From the NCBI GenBank assembly GCA_934660965.1, contig CAKUIM010000008.1, positions 1 through 64,000 of the forward strand: DNA of 64,000 nt, in the 5' to 3' direction. The translations under genes were made by a program, and so were the position numbers. Source of the DNA: an uncultured Oscillospiraceae bacterium. GTDB lineage: Bacteria > Bacillota > Clostridia > Oscillospirales > Oscillospiraceae. The notes beneath the pieces were generated by a model, which ran no database searches, was not told the DNA's origin, and worked only from the letters and a program-made list of their open reading frames with translations. Below, one piece after another: positions 17,007 through 24,657 of this stretch (the first letter of the stretch is position 1; every line of letters starts with the position of its first letter).

Positions 17007-17259
17007 CCGGCGCATGGTCGGCGTGCGCTACTGTGGCGGCTGCAATCCCCGGTATGACCGCGTGGCCGCCGTCCGGGCGCTCGCTGTCCGTTTCCCGGGT
17101 CTGCGCTTTGTCCCCGCCGGACCGGGGCTGCCCTTTACGCTGGTGGTCTGCGGCTGCTCCGCCCAGTGCGCCGACGTATCCGACCTGGACGGGAAGCTGC
17201 TCCGGCTGTATGGGCCGGAGCAGCTCGAATCGGCCGCCCGGTCCCTGTCCGAACAATAA
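16999..17259 (+). CDS. Cys-rich mini-protein of the abf operon
   Basis: An 86-aa protein that overlaps the end of the NifU-like gene by 8 bases, implying coupled translation. It starts MADRRMVGVRYCGGCNPRYDR and carries a second cluster, VVCGCSAQCADVSDL. The five to six cysteines in CxxC and CxCxxxC settings suggest metal or cluster binding or redox activity. I do not recognise a named family. It may help mature AbfD or act in electron or sulfur handling. Confidence 0.8.
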   Translation: MADRRMVGVRYCGGCNPRYDRVAAVRALAVRFPGLRFVPAGPGLPFTLVVCGCSAQCADVSDLDGKLLRLYGPEQLESAARSLSEQ

Positions 17260-17291
17260 AACACCGACCGTATCAGAAAGGAGCCTTTCCC

Positions 17292-18587
17292 ATGAGTTGG
17301 AAAGAGTATTACAACAGCCGCCTGCTTTCTGCCGACGAGGCCGTACGGCTCATCCATTCCGACAGCCGGGTGGTCATCGCCCACGCCTGCGGTGAGCCCG
17401 CCCGGCTGATCGACGCCATGGTCAGGCATGCGCACGCCTACGAAAACGTTGAGATCGTCCACATGGTGCCCATGGGCAGGGCCGAGTACTGCAAGGCGGA
17501 ATACGCCGGGCACTTTCGCCACAACGCCCTGTTTGTAGGCGGCGGTACCCGCGCCGCCGTGGCCGAGGGACGGGCGGACTTCACCCCCTGCTTCTTTTCT
17601 GAAGCGCCCGCTCTTTTTGAAAGCACCCTGCCCGTGGACACAGCCCTGGTGCAGGTGACGCCGCCGGACGAAAACGGCAGATGCTCCCTCGGCGTGTCCG
17701 TGGACTATACCCTCTCCGCCATCAGGCACGCCCGCACGGTCATCGCCCAGGTAAACGCCGATATGCCCTTTACCTTGGGCGCATCCCTGGTGGATGTCAC
17801 CGAGATCGACTGCTTTGTCCCCTATGATGAGCCCGTCCTCCAGCTGGCCCTGCCCCATATCGGCCCTGTGGAGGAGGCCATCGGCAAAAATGTGGCCTCC
17901 CTCGTTCGGGATGGCGATACGCTCCAGTTGGGCATTGGCGCCATCCCGGACTCCGTGCTCCATTTTTTGGGAGAGAAAAACGACCTCGGCATCCACTCGG
18001 AAATGTTTTCCGACGGCGTGGTGGATCTGATGGAAAAGGGCGTGGTAAACAACCGCCGCAAGACCCTCCACCCGGGCAAAAGCGTGGCCACCTTCCTCAT
18101 GGGCAGTCAGCGGCTGTATGACTTCGTTGACCGGAACCCCGCCGTGTACATGGCCCCAGTGGACTATGTGAACGATCCCTTTGTCATCGCGCAGAACGAC
18201 AATATGGTGTCCATCAACTCCTGCGTCCAGGTGGATCTGATGGGCCAGGTGGCCTCTGAGTCCATCGGCCTCACCCAGATCTCCGGCACCGGCGGCCAGG
18301 TGGACTTCATCCGGGGCGCGGCCCGCAGCAAGGGCGGCCGTTCCATTCTGGCCTTCCCCTCCACGGTGAAGGGCAAGGCGTCCAAGATCGTCCCCCTGCT
18401 GGACGCCGGCGCCGCCGTCACCACCGGCCGCTGCGATGTGGACTGCGTGGTCACCGAGTACGGGGCCGCCCATCTCAAGGGCCGCACCCTCCGGGATCGC
18501 GCCCGCGCCCTCATCTCCGTGGCCCACCCCGATTTCCGCCCCGCGCTCATTGCGGAATATGAGGAGAGATTCCATACGGCCTACTGA
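17292..18587 (+). CDS. abfT: 4-hydroxybutyrate CoA-transferase
   Basis: Transfers CoA from acetyl-CoA or butyryl-CoA to 4-hydroxybutyrate, making the AbfD substrate. It has 431 aa in the acetyl-CoA hydrolase/transferase family. The catalytic glutamate is Glu237 in IHSEMFSDG, matching Glu238 of the Clostridium aminobutyricum enzyme, and the CoA-site motif SGTGGQVDFIRGA is present. It is the last gene of the sigma-54 operon. The start ATG 17292 follows AAAGGAG. Confidence 0.93.
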   Translation: MSWKEYYNSRLLSADEAVRLIHSDSRVVIAHACGEPARLIDAMVRHAHAYENVEIVHMVPMGRAEYCKAEYAGHFRHNALFVGGGTRAAVAEGRADFTPCFFSEAPALFESTLPVDTALVQVTPPDENGRCSLGVSVDYTLSAIRHARTVIAQVNADMPFTLGASLVDVTEIDCFVPYDEPVLQLALPHIGPVEEAIGKNVASLVRDGDTLQLGIGAIPDSVLHFLGEKNDLGIHSEMFSDGVVDLMEKGVVNNRRKTLHPGKSVATFLMGSQRLYDFVDRNPAVYMAPVDYVNDPFVIAQNDNMVSINSCVQVDLMGQVASESIGLTQISGTGGQVDFIRGAARSKGGRSILAFPSTVKGKASKIVPLLDAGAAVTTGRCDVDCVVTEYGAAHLKGRTLRDRARALISVAHPDFRPALIAEYEERFHTAY

Positions 18588-18642
18588 GCAAAGGCCGTAA
18601 GCGCATCGTTTTTCATGTGCTTTTTGAGGCGCTGCCATACAA

Positions 18643-18723
18643 GGCGAAAAAGTTGATTGGGACTCCATCAAGCTCCCCGGGGAATGTGAGTACGATTCTA
18701 TGCCTGCTAACATCGACGAATAA
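18643..18723 (+). pseudogene. Possible C-terminal gene remnant
   Basis: An open reading stretch of 26 codons ending in TAA encodes a protein-like, non-repetitive tail (begins GEKVDWDSIKLPGE, ends MPANIDE). It has no start codon or ribosome site and an in-frame stop shortly upstream. It may be the end of a gene lost in the rearrangement that created this lower-GC patch. Weak evidence. Confidence 0.25.
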
Positions 18724-18728
18724 ACATC

Positions 18729-18758
18729 AAAGAACCGCCGAAGCATCGGCGGTTCTTT
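18729..18758 (+). terminator. Hairpin terminator downstream of abfT
   Basis: Thirteen-base-pair stem (AAAGAACCGCCGA at 18729-18741 with its complement at 18746-18758), tetraloop, T-rich 3' arm. It is the first terminator-like structure after the abf operon, about 140 bases past abfT. Confidence 0.6.
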
Positions 18759-18769
18759 GCACAGCCTGT

Positions 18770-18808
18770 CAAAAAAGCACCTGCTTTCAGTCACGAAAGC
18801 AGGTGCTT
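18770..18808 (-). terminator. Terminator of the small membrane protein gene
   Basis: Inverted repeat AAGCACCTGCTTT/AAAGCAGGTGCTT. On the minus strand it is followed by TTTT, downstream of the gene at 18839-19036. Confidence 0.7.
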
Positions 18809-18838
18809 GGAGAGATGTTCGGCTTTGGAAGCGAGGCG

Positions 18839-19036
18839 TTACCATTTTCCCTTTTTAATCCTTCCGCCAATCAGGATAGCAGAAAACACAGCGACCACAA
18901 TCACAGCGGAAATCCATATGGGAGAAAGCACCCATATCCAACTCCACTTGATAACTCCCAACAGCTTCAGCACAATAAAGATAATCGTCAGAACGGATAC
19001 GATACCAAGCCCGCCTTGTTTTGTTTTATGATTCAT
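18839..19036 (-). CDS. Small two-helix membrane protein
   Basis: A 65-aa protein with two predicted membrane helices (LGIVSVLTIIFIVLKLLGVI and WIWVLSPIWISAVIVVAVFSAILIG) and basic ends. The WSWIWVLSPIWI segment resembles short phage or accessory membrane proteins annotated as 'transmembrane Fragile-X-F-associated'; that likeness is from memory. AT content is higher than in flanking core genes. Function unknown. Confidence 0.7.
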   Translation of the reverse strand: MNHKTKQGGLGIVSVLTIIFIVLKLLGVIKWSWIWVLSPIWISAVIVVAVFSAILIGGRIKKGKW

Positions 19037-19093
19037 AACAGACCTCCGCAGATGAGAATATGTGGGGTTGCGATTTTAAAAATGTCAGGAGAA

Positions 19094-19483
19094 TTATTTG
19101 GCAATCAACCCGTTTTTTCTGAGCATTGTCAGAAAAACGTATGCGATTGCAACGCCGATAACGCCGAACACGGCGTCCAGAATGTCGGGGGTATTCCGTA
19201 TCGGAATAAAACACTCATACCCAATGTTTAATACGCTCATTACCAGCGCCGCTGCCGTAATGCCTCTAAACTTTCCTCCGAAGGACAGAACTGTAATTCC
19301 GAAAATCAACAGGAGCAGCATACAAAGCGCAAAATTGGTAATATGGTCAAGCAAAAAGTCGGGCATCAGGCGCACATTCGGGACAATATGTTCCATCCAG
19401 CGGCACAGTATAAGAAAGGTGTCGAAAACAATCAGGCACAAATAAATGATAAGATACTTCTTCTTGAAATCAAACTTCGACAC
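19094..19483 (-). CDS. Four-helix membrane protein of unknown function
   Basis: About 129 aa with four hydrophobic segments (YLIIYLCLIVFDTFLILC, ITNFALCMLLLLIFGITVL, GITAAALVMSVLNIGYECF, AVFGVIGVAIAYVFLTML). The GTG start at 19483 is preferred because AGGAGGG lies 6-7 bases upstream; an upstream TTG would add 24 residues. Base composition is lower in GC than the neighbouring abf and lysS genes. It resembles small VanZ-like or phage-type membrane proteins only in general pattern. It lies upstream of the 65-aa membrane protein on the same strand. Confidence 0.65.
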   Translation of the reverse strand: MSKFDFKKKYLIIYLCLIVFDTFLILCRWMEHIVPNVRLMPDFLLDHITNFALCMLLLLIFGITVLSFGGKFRGITAAALVMSVLNIGYECFIPIRNTPDILDAVFGVIGVAIAYVFLTMLRKNGLIAK

Positions 19484-19957
19484 TGAACACCCTCCTCTGC
19501 TCTGTTTTTCAAATTCATTATCTTCCGAAAATCTCCCTTTGTTGTTCTGAAGCAATGTAATAATACCATATCTTTACGATTTTTTCTACTGAAAAGTTTG
19601 AAAGAAGCAATTGCGCCAGGGGATATTCACATGCCGCAGAGATGAAAGTGTCCGATTTTCATTCTTTTTCCACGATTGACTCAATAGACTGCGAGCTGTC
19701 TGTTGTGCCGGATTGGTTGGGCAAAAAAAGCAAAGATGGTTGCAAGACTTAAAATCAGGACATATACAGCAACAATGCCGCCGACGATGAAGGCTATAGG
19801 TGCAGAATCAGAAAAAGCCCGCTGACCGAAATCAGCGGGCTTAAATCATATGAACTTATCGTATGCTATCGGAACTTGTCTGCAATCGCAAAATTCCAAA
19901 CGCATTTTGGCGTAAGCTCGGAGTCAATTGGCGTAAGCACCGCCAATTTAAGGGCAA
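19484..19957. other. Lower-GC intergenic region with a possible gene remnant
   Basis: The region contains no intact gene. On the minus strand, 19681-19845 is open for 54 codons without a start. It encodes a membrane-helix-like stretch (AFIVGGIVAVYVLILSL) followed by a basic tail and a stop, like the end of a lost membrane protein. The lysS terminator lies within it. Confidence 0.4.
19815..19842 (-). terminator. lysS terminator
   Basis: Eleven-base-pair stem (AAGCCCGCTGA with its complement). On the minus strand it is followed by TTTTTCTG, about 115 bases beyond the lysS stop. Confidence 0.75.
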
Positions 19958-21916
19958 TCAATACAGCTTCGCGCCGGCGGGGATGTGGGGGTCGACCATC
20001 AGCAAATGCAACTTTTCTTCGCCGTTTTCGTGATGCACGGCGGAGATGAGCATACCGCAGGAGTCGATGCCCATCATCGGGCGAGGCGGGAGGTTCGTGA
20101 TAGCGATGCAGGTCTTTCCCACCAGCTCCTCCGGCTCATAATAGTCGTGAATACCGCTTAAAATCACCCGATCTGCGCCGCTTCCGTCGTCCAAAACGAA
20201 CTTTAAGAGCTTCTTGGACTTCTTCACGGCTTCGCATCCCTTAACCTTAACAGCCCGGAAATCGGACTTGGCAAAGGTGTCAAAATCCACGAAATCCTTG
20301 AACAGCGGCTCGATCTCCACATTGGAAAAATCAATTTTTTCCTCCACGACCGGAGCCGCCTGAGCAGCCTCCGCAGGAGCCGAAACAACCTTTTCAACCT
20401 TCTTGTCGGCGTCCAGCGGCTTCATCGTCGGGAAGAGGAGCACCTCGCGGATGGAGTCGTTGTTGGTCAGCATCATCACGCACCGGTCAATGCCGATGCC
20501 CAGGCCGCCCGTGGGGGGCAGGCCGTACTCCAGGGCGGTGATGTAGTCCTCGTCCATCATGCCCGCCTCGTCGTCGCCGCTCTTGCGCAGCTCCACCTGC
20601 TTCTGGAAGCGCTCGCGCTGGTCGATGGGGTCGTTGAGCTCGGAGAAGGCGTTGCCCATCTCGTTGCGGCAGATAAAGAGCTCGAACCGCTCGGTCAGCC
20701 GCGGGTCCTTGGCCGAGCGCTTGGCCAGGGGGGACACATCCACCGGGTGCATCGTAATGAAGGTGGGCTGGATGAGCTTCTCCTCCACCCGCTGGTCGAA
20801 CACCTCGTAGAGGGCGTTGCCCCAGGTTCGCGGCGCCGTCTTGGGCAGCTCCACGCCGATGCTCTCTGCCATGGCAACCGCCGCGGCGTCGTCGCTCTCG
20901 GCCATGAAGTCAAGGCCGGTGTACTGCTTGACCGCCTCAGCCATGGTAAGCCTTGGCCAGCCCGGGGTCAGGTCGATGTCCTGGCCCTGCCACTGGATCT
21001 GATAAGAGCCCAGCAGCTTCTCCGCCGCGCCGGACAGCAGCGCCTCAAAGAGGTCCATCATGTCGTTGAAGTCGGCATAGGCCTGATAGAGCTCCACCGA
21101 GGTGAACTCCGGGTTGTGCTTGGTGTCCATGCCCTCGTTGCGGAAGATGCGGCCGATCTCATACACCCGCTCCAGGCCGCCCACCACCAGGCGCTTGAGG
21201 TGGAGCTCGGTGGCGATGCGCATATACATGTCGATATCCAGGGTGTTGTGGTGGGTGACAAAGGGCCGGGCTGTGGCACCGCCGGAGATGGTGTTGAGCA
21301 CCGGGGTCTCCACCTCCATAAAGCCCCGGCCGTCCAAAAAGTCCCGCACGAACTTGATGAACCTGGAGCGCAGCTCGAAGGTACGGCGCACCTCCGGGTT
21401 AATGATCAGGTCCACATAGCGCTGGCGGCAGCGGGTCTCCACGTCGGTCAGGCCGTGGAACTTCTCGGGCAGAGGCAGCAGGGACTTGGAGAGCAGCGTC
21501 ACCGCGGTGGTCTTGACGGAGATCTCCCCCCGCTTGGTGCGGAACACCTCGCCCTCGGCGCCCACAATGTCGCCGATGTCGTACTTCTTGAAGGCGGCCA
21601 GCCCCTCCTCGCCCATCTCGTCGATGCGCACGTAGAGCTGGATGCGGCCGCCGCCGTCCTGCAGGTCGGCAAACACCGCCTTGCCCATGCCGCGCTTGCT
21701 CATCAGGCGGCCGGCCAGGCGTACGCTCTTGCCCTCCAGGGCCTCGAAATTGTCCTTGATCTCATTGCTGTGATGAGTCACGTCATAGCGGGTGATGGCA
21801 AAGGGATTCTTCCCCTCCTGCTGCAGCTGCTGCAGCTTGTTCCGCCGGATCTGGAGCAGCTCGGACAGGGAAGGCTCCGGCGCGGCGGTTGTATTCTGCT
21901 TGGTCTGTTCGGCCAT
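19958..21916 (-). CDS. lysS: Lysyl-tRNA synthetase with C-terminal tRNA-binding domain
   Basis: Class II lysyl-tRNA synthetase of 652 aa, longer than the usual ~500. The OB-fold anticodon domain comes first. Class II motif 2 is FRNEGMDTKHNPEFTSVELYQAY and motif 3 is GLGIGIDRCVMMLTN, ending near residue 500. A linker rich in Ala, Lys and Val leads to a Trbp111/EMAP-type OB domain from about residue 540 (FAKSDFRAVKVKGCEAV, DDGSGADRVILSGI, NLPPRPMMGIDSCGML). The DNA encoding this added domain is visibly lower in GC than the catalytic part. Transcribed after greA. Confidence 0.95.
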   Translation of the reverse strand: MAEQTKQNTTAAPEPSLSELLQIRRNKLQQLQQEGKNPFAITRYDVTHHSNEIKDNFEALEGKSVRLAGRLMSKRGMGKAVFADLQDGGGRIQLYVRIDEMGEEGLAAFKKYDIGDIVGAEGEVFRTKRGEISVKTTAVTLLSKSLLPLPEKFHGLTDVETRCRQRYVDLIINPEVRRTFELRSRFIKFVRDFLDGRGFMEVETPVLNTISGGATARPFVTHHNTLDIDMYMRIATELHLKRLVVGGLERVYEIGRIFRNEGMDTKHNPEFTSVELYQAYADFNDMMDLFEALLSGAAEKLLGSYQIQWQGQDIDLTPGWPRLTMAEAVKQYTGLDFMAESDDAAAVAMAESIGVELPKTAPRTWGNALYEVFDQRVEEKLIQPTFITMHPVDVSPLAKRSAKDPRLTERFELFICRNEMGNAFSELNDPIDQRERFQKQVELRKSGDDEAGMMDEDYITALEYGLPPTGGLGIGIDRCVMMLTNNDSIREVLLFPTMKPLDADKKVEKVVSAPAEAAQAAPVVEEKIDFSNVEIEPLFKDFVDFDTFAKSDFRAVKVKGCEAVKKSKKLLKFVLDDGSGADRVILSGIHDYYEPEELVGKTCIAITNLPPRPMMGIDSCGMLISAVHHENGEEKLHLLMVDPHIPAGAKLY

Positions 21917-21961
21917 AAGGCTCTCTCCTTCTTTATGAAACGCTGCGCGTACAGCCGCGCC

Positions 21962-22438
21962 TTAACGCTGCTGTACGCTCTTTACCTTGTACTCAATATT
22001 GCCCGCGGGGGCCTCCACCACCACAAGGTCGCCCTCCCGGGCGCCCAGCAGGGCCTTTCCGAAGGGAGACTCCTCGGAGATGCGGCCATTCATGGGGTCT
22101 GCCTCCTGGGAGCCCACCACCTGATAGGTCTCCTCATCGCCGGTCTCCGCGTCCTCCACGATGATGCGGCAGCCCAGGCGGACGGTGTCGTCATCATGGT
22201 TGTTCTCCTCGATCACGGAGCAATTGCTCAAAATATTCTCCAGCTCCGCAATGCGGGAATAGAGCTTGCCCTGCTCGTTTTTCGCCTCGTCGTACTCGCT
22301 GTTCTCCGACAGGTCTCCGAACGAGCGGGCCTCCTTGATCTGATCGGCCACCTCCCGCTCACGCACCGTTTTCAGGTAGGTCAGCTCGCTTTTCAGCTCT
22401 TCCAGGCGCTCCGCGCTGAGTTTGAATTCCTTCGCCAT
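21962..22438 (-). CDS. greA: Transcription elongation factor GreA
   Basis: Rescues backtracked RNA polymerase by stimulating transcript cleavage. The N-terminal coiled coil carries the Gre motif ARSFGDLSENSEYDEAKNEQ with its conserved acidic tip. The C-terminal FKBP-like domain ends SPFGKALLGAREGDLVVVEAPAG. The ATG at 22438 is preferred: AAAGG lies 9 bases upstream, whereas the ATG at 22447 touches it. The product is then the standard 158 aa. Co-directional with lysS, 45 bp away. Confidence 0.95.
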   Translation of the reverse strand: MAKEFKLSAERLEELKSELTYLKTVREREVADQIKEARSFGDLSENSEYDEAKNEQGKLYSRIAELENILSNCSVIEENNHDDDTVRLGCRIIVEDAETGDEETYQVVGSQEADPMNGRISEESPFGKALLGAREGDLVVVEAPAGNIEYKVKSVQQR

Positions 22439-22556
22439 GATGTTCATCCTTTCACCAGCAAAAAATAAGAAGCCGGACCGGCCCCCGCCATGCCGCGGCG
22501 GGTGCGCCGCTCCACTGATTTTATGAAAAATAGACCTGATTATGCTATTTTAAGGC

Positions 22557-22585
22557 ATTATATTGACTTTACCGGCATTTGTCAA
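22557..22585 (-). promoter_or_regulatory. Consensus promoter for greA-lysS
   Basis: On the minus strand TTGACA (22580-22585), 17 bases, TATAAT (22557-22562): both hexamers are perfect. The -35 overlaps the last bases of the upstream MATE gene. Confidence 0.85.
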
Positions 22586-23979
22586 GTCTGCGCCCGCTGC
22601 TGCGGCTGCGCCGGCAGTTCGTCCCCGTCCCGCAGGTTTTTCAGCGGGCGGTACACCGTGAAATACATGGTGGTGAAGCAGGCCGCGCCCCCCACGAACT
22701 GGGACACCGCCTCCGCCGTAAATACCCCCCGGGTCCCCATGGCGTAGGCCAGCACCACCGTCAAGGGCGCGTTGATCACAGCCTTGCGCAGCAGGGAGAA
22801 GAAGATGGCGTTCTTCGACCTGCCCAGCCCCACAAAGATGCTCTGGCCCGAGATCTGCAGGGACATCACCGCATACATGCTGAAATAAATGCGCAGGGCG
22901 GGCACCCCCGCGGCGATCACCGCCGGGTCGTTGTTGAAGATGCTGATGAGGGCCCCGGGCAGGAACATGGCCGCGAGCCATACAAGGCAGGAGTAGGCGA
23001 TGGTGGCCCCGGCGCTGAAGCGGATGGCCCGGCGCACCCGGCTGTAGCAGCGCGCGCCGTAGTTGTAGCCCATCACCGGCTGTGCGCCGTTGTTGAGCCC
23101 GTGGACCACCATGATGGTGACCTCCCGGATGGAGTTGATGGCGGTCATCACCGTCACGTAGAGGTCGCCGCCGGTCATGTAGAGCATCTTGTTGCACACC
23201 ACCTGCACCAGGCTGTTGGTCAGGTTGACAAAGAAGCCCGCAAGGCCCAGGCTCACGATCCGCCGCACCCTTGCCGCGGCAAGGCGCATGCAGCCAAGGC
23301 GCAGGCGCATGGTGGCCTTGCGCCCGGTGAGGAATTTGAGCACCCACACCGCGGACACCGCCTGGGCAATGACCGTAGCCCACGCGGCCCCCTGAATGCC
23401 CATGTTGTATTTGAAAATCAGGATGGGGTCGAGCACAATGTTGACGATGGCCCCCAGCAGCACGGTCATCATCCCCTTGCCGCTGAAGCCCTGGGCGTTG
23501 ATCATGGGGTTGAGGCCCAGGCCGATCATCACAAAGGGCGTACCCAGCATGTAGATGGTAATATAGTCCCGGGCGTAGCCGTAGGTGGCGTCACTGGCGC
23601 CGAAGAAGTAGAGCAGCGGCTCCCGCAAGGGCAGGAAGATAAGGGGAATCACCGCGCCCAGGATGAGCAGCATGGTAAAGGCATTGCCCATCACCCGCTC
23701 GGCCTCGTCCAGCTCCCCTCGGCCCCGGTGGATGGAGCACAGCGGCCCGCCGCCCACGCCGCACAGGTTGGCAAAGCCCATGATGATGGAGATGATGGGC
23801 AGCGCAAGGCCCAGCCCCGCAAGCTCCAGCTTGCCGGAGTCCGGAATGTGGCCGATGTACATCCGGTCCACCACGTTATAGAGGATGTTGACCAGCTGGG
23901 CCACCGTCATGGGAAGAGCCATGGACAGAATATTTTTCGCCACGCTGCCCTTTGAAAAATCCTTTTTCTGCTGGTCCAT
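22582..23979 (-). CDS. MATE-family multidrug efflux transporter
   Basis: A 465-aa polytopic membrane protein with about twelve helices. The N-terminus MALPMTVAQLVNILYNVVDRMYIGHIP carries the MATE pattern, and the second half repeats the fold (LTNSLVQVVCNKMLYMTGGDLYV, NNGAQPVMGYNYGA). It exchanges cations for organic compounds across the membrane. The substrate cannot be predicted. It is monocistronic with its own promoter upstream. Confidence 0.93.
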   Translation of the reverse strand: MDQQKKDFSKGSVAKNILSMALPMTVAQLVNILYNVVDRMYIGHIPDSGKLELAGLGLALPIISIIMGFANLCGVGGGPLCSIHRGRGELDEAERVMGNAFTMLLILGAVIPLIFLPLREPLLYFFGASDATYGYARDYITIYMLGTPFVMIGLGLNPMINAQGFSGKGMMTVLLGAIVNIVLDPILIFKYNMGIQGAAWATVIAQAVSAVWVLKFLTGRKATMRLRLGCMRLAAARVRRIVSLGLAGFFVNLTNSLVQVVCNKMLYMTGGDLYVTVMTAINSIREVTIMVVHGLNNGAQPVMGYNYGARCYSRVRRAIRFSAGATIAYSCLVWLAAMFLPGALISIFNNDPAVIAAGVPALRIYFSMYAVMSLQISGQSIFVGLGRSKNAIFFSLLRKAVINAPLTVVLAYAMGTRGVFTAEAVSQFVGGAACFTTMYFTVYRPLKNLRDGDELPAQPQQRAQT

Positions 23980-24026
23980 TCTGCCGTCCGCCTTTCAAAA
24001 TCAGCTTCAAAAATCCGCAATAAAGT

Positions 24027-24055
24027 ATTTTAGCGTTTTTTCCGCCGCCATGCAA
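24027..24055 (-). promoter_or_regulatory. Promoter for the MATE transporter gene
   Basis: Minus-strand TTGCAT (24050-24055), 17-base spacer, TAAAAT (24027-24032), about 50 bases upstream of the start codon. Confidence 0.6.
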
Positions 24056-24215
24056 CCTCTTTTCTTCTCTTTTTTCGTATTTCCCCGCCTGTCGGGTCAT
24101 ATTTTTCCAGGCGCGGCGCTGCAAAATTTTTCATGGGCTTTTTTCGCCCCAAGCCGGCACACTAAAACCGGACCGGTCCGGAAAACCGGGCCGAGCGCCA
24201 AGGAGGACGATCGTC

Positions 24216-24542
24216 ATGAAAAAACAGCTCACCTGCACCCTTTTAACGGCGGCGCTGGCCGTAAGCCTTGCCGCCTGCTCCGCTGACCGCACAAATCCCG
24301 GCACAAGCCCCAGTCCCAGCGCCAACCCCAGCAGTTCCCCCTCTGCCGCCCCCACGCCCATCCCCGTCACCCCCATGCCCGGCAACGATGCCATGAACGG
24401 CGGCGGCGCCGGCGGCACCAACGATCGGGACAACAACGGCGTGCCCGACATCGCCGAGCCCCCCAGCCCCGGCATCACAGGCGACATCGGCGACATGATT
24501 GAAAACGCCGAGAATGACGCCGCCCGCGCCCGGGCGCGCTGA
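24216..24542 (+). CDS. Small Pro/Ser-rich lipoprotein
   Basis: A 108-aa secreted lipoprotein. The signal peptide MKKQLTCTLLTAALAVSLAAC ends in lipobox LAAC, with Cys21 as the lipidation site. The mature part is a low-complexity Pro/Ser/Thr stretch, then a Gly/Asn/Asp segment (GGAGGTNDRDNNGVPD) and a short helical end. RBS AAGGAGG supports the start. No enzymatic domain is visible; it is probably a small cell-surface protein. Confidence 0.8.
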   Translation: MKKQLTCTLLTAALAVSLAACSADRTNPGTSPSPSANPSSSPSAAPTPIPVTPMPGNDAMNGGGAGGTNDRDNNGVPDIAEPPSPGITGDIGDMIENAENDAARARAR

Positions 24543-24547
24543 ATCCC

Positions 24548-24582
24548 CCGGCGCAGCCCCGGCTTTTTCGGGGCTGCGCCGG
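24548..24582 (+). terminator. Hairpin terminator after the lipoprotein gene
   Basis: Fourteen-base-pair GC-rich stem (24548-24561 with 24569-24582) followed by a moderately T-rich stretch (ATTGTTGTTG), 6 bases after the stop codon. Confidence 0.65.
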
Positions 24583-24589
24583 ATTGTTG

Positions 24590-24618
24590 TTGCGGTTTTT
24601 GTCCCTTTGATGTATAAT
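24590..24618 (+). promoter_or_regulatory. Promoter of the zinc-type ABC importer operon
   Basis: TTGCGG (24590-24595), 17 bases, TATAAT (24613-24618), about 40 bases upstream of the TTG start. I could not see a convincing Zur-type inverted repeat. Confidence 0.65.
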
Positions 24619-24657
24619 GTAGGGCAATTTGAATGATCTAAGGGAGGCGTTCCCCCT

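Noticed and set aside
24168..24181. 14-bp palindrome CCGGACCGGTCCGG upstream of the small lipoprotein
   Set aside because: Perfect but short and GC-only. No second copy or promoter association was seen, so it may be chance in a GC-rich genome.
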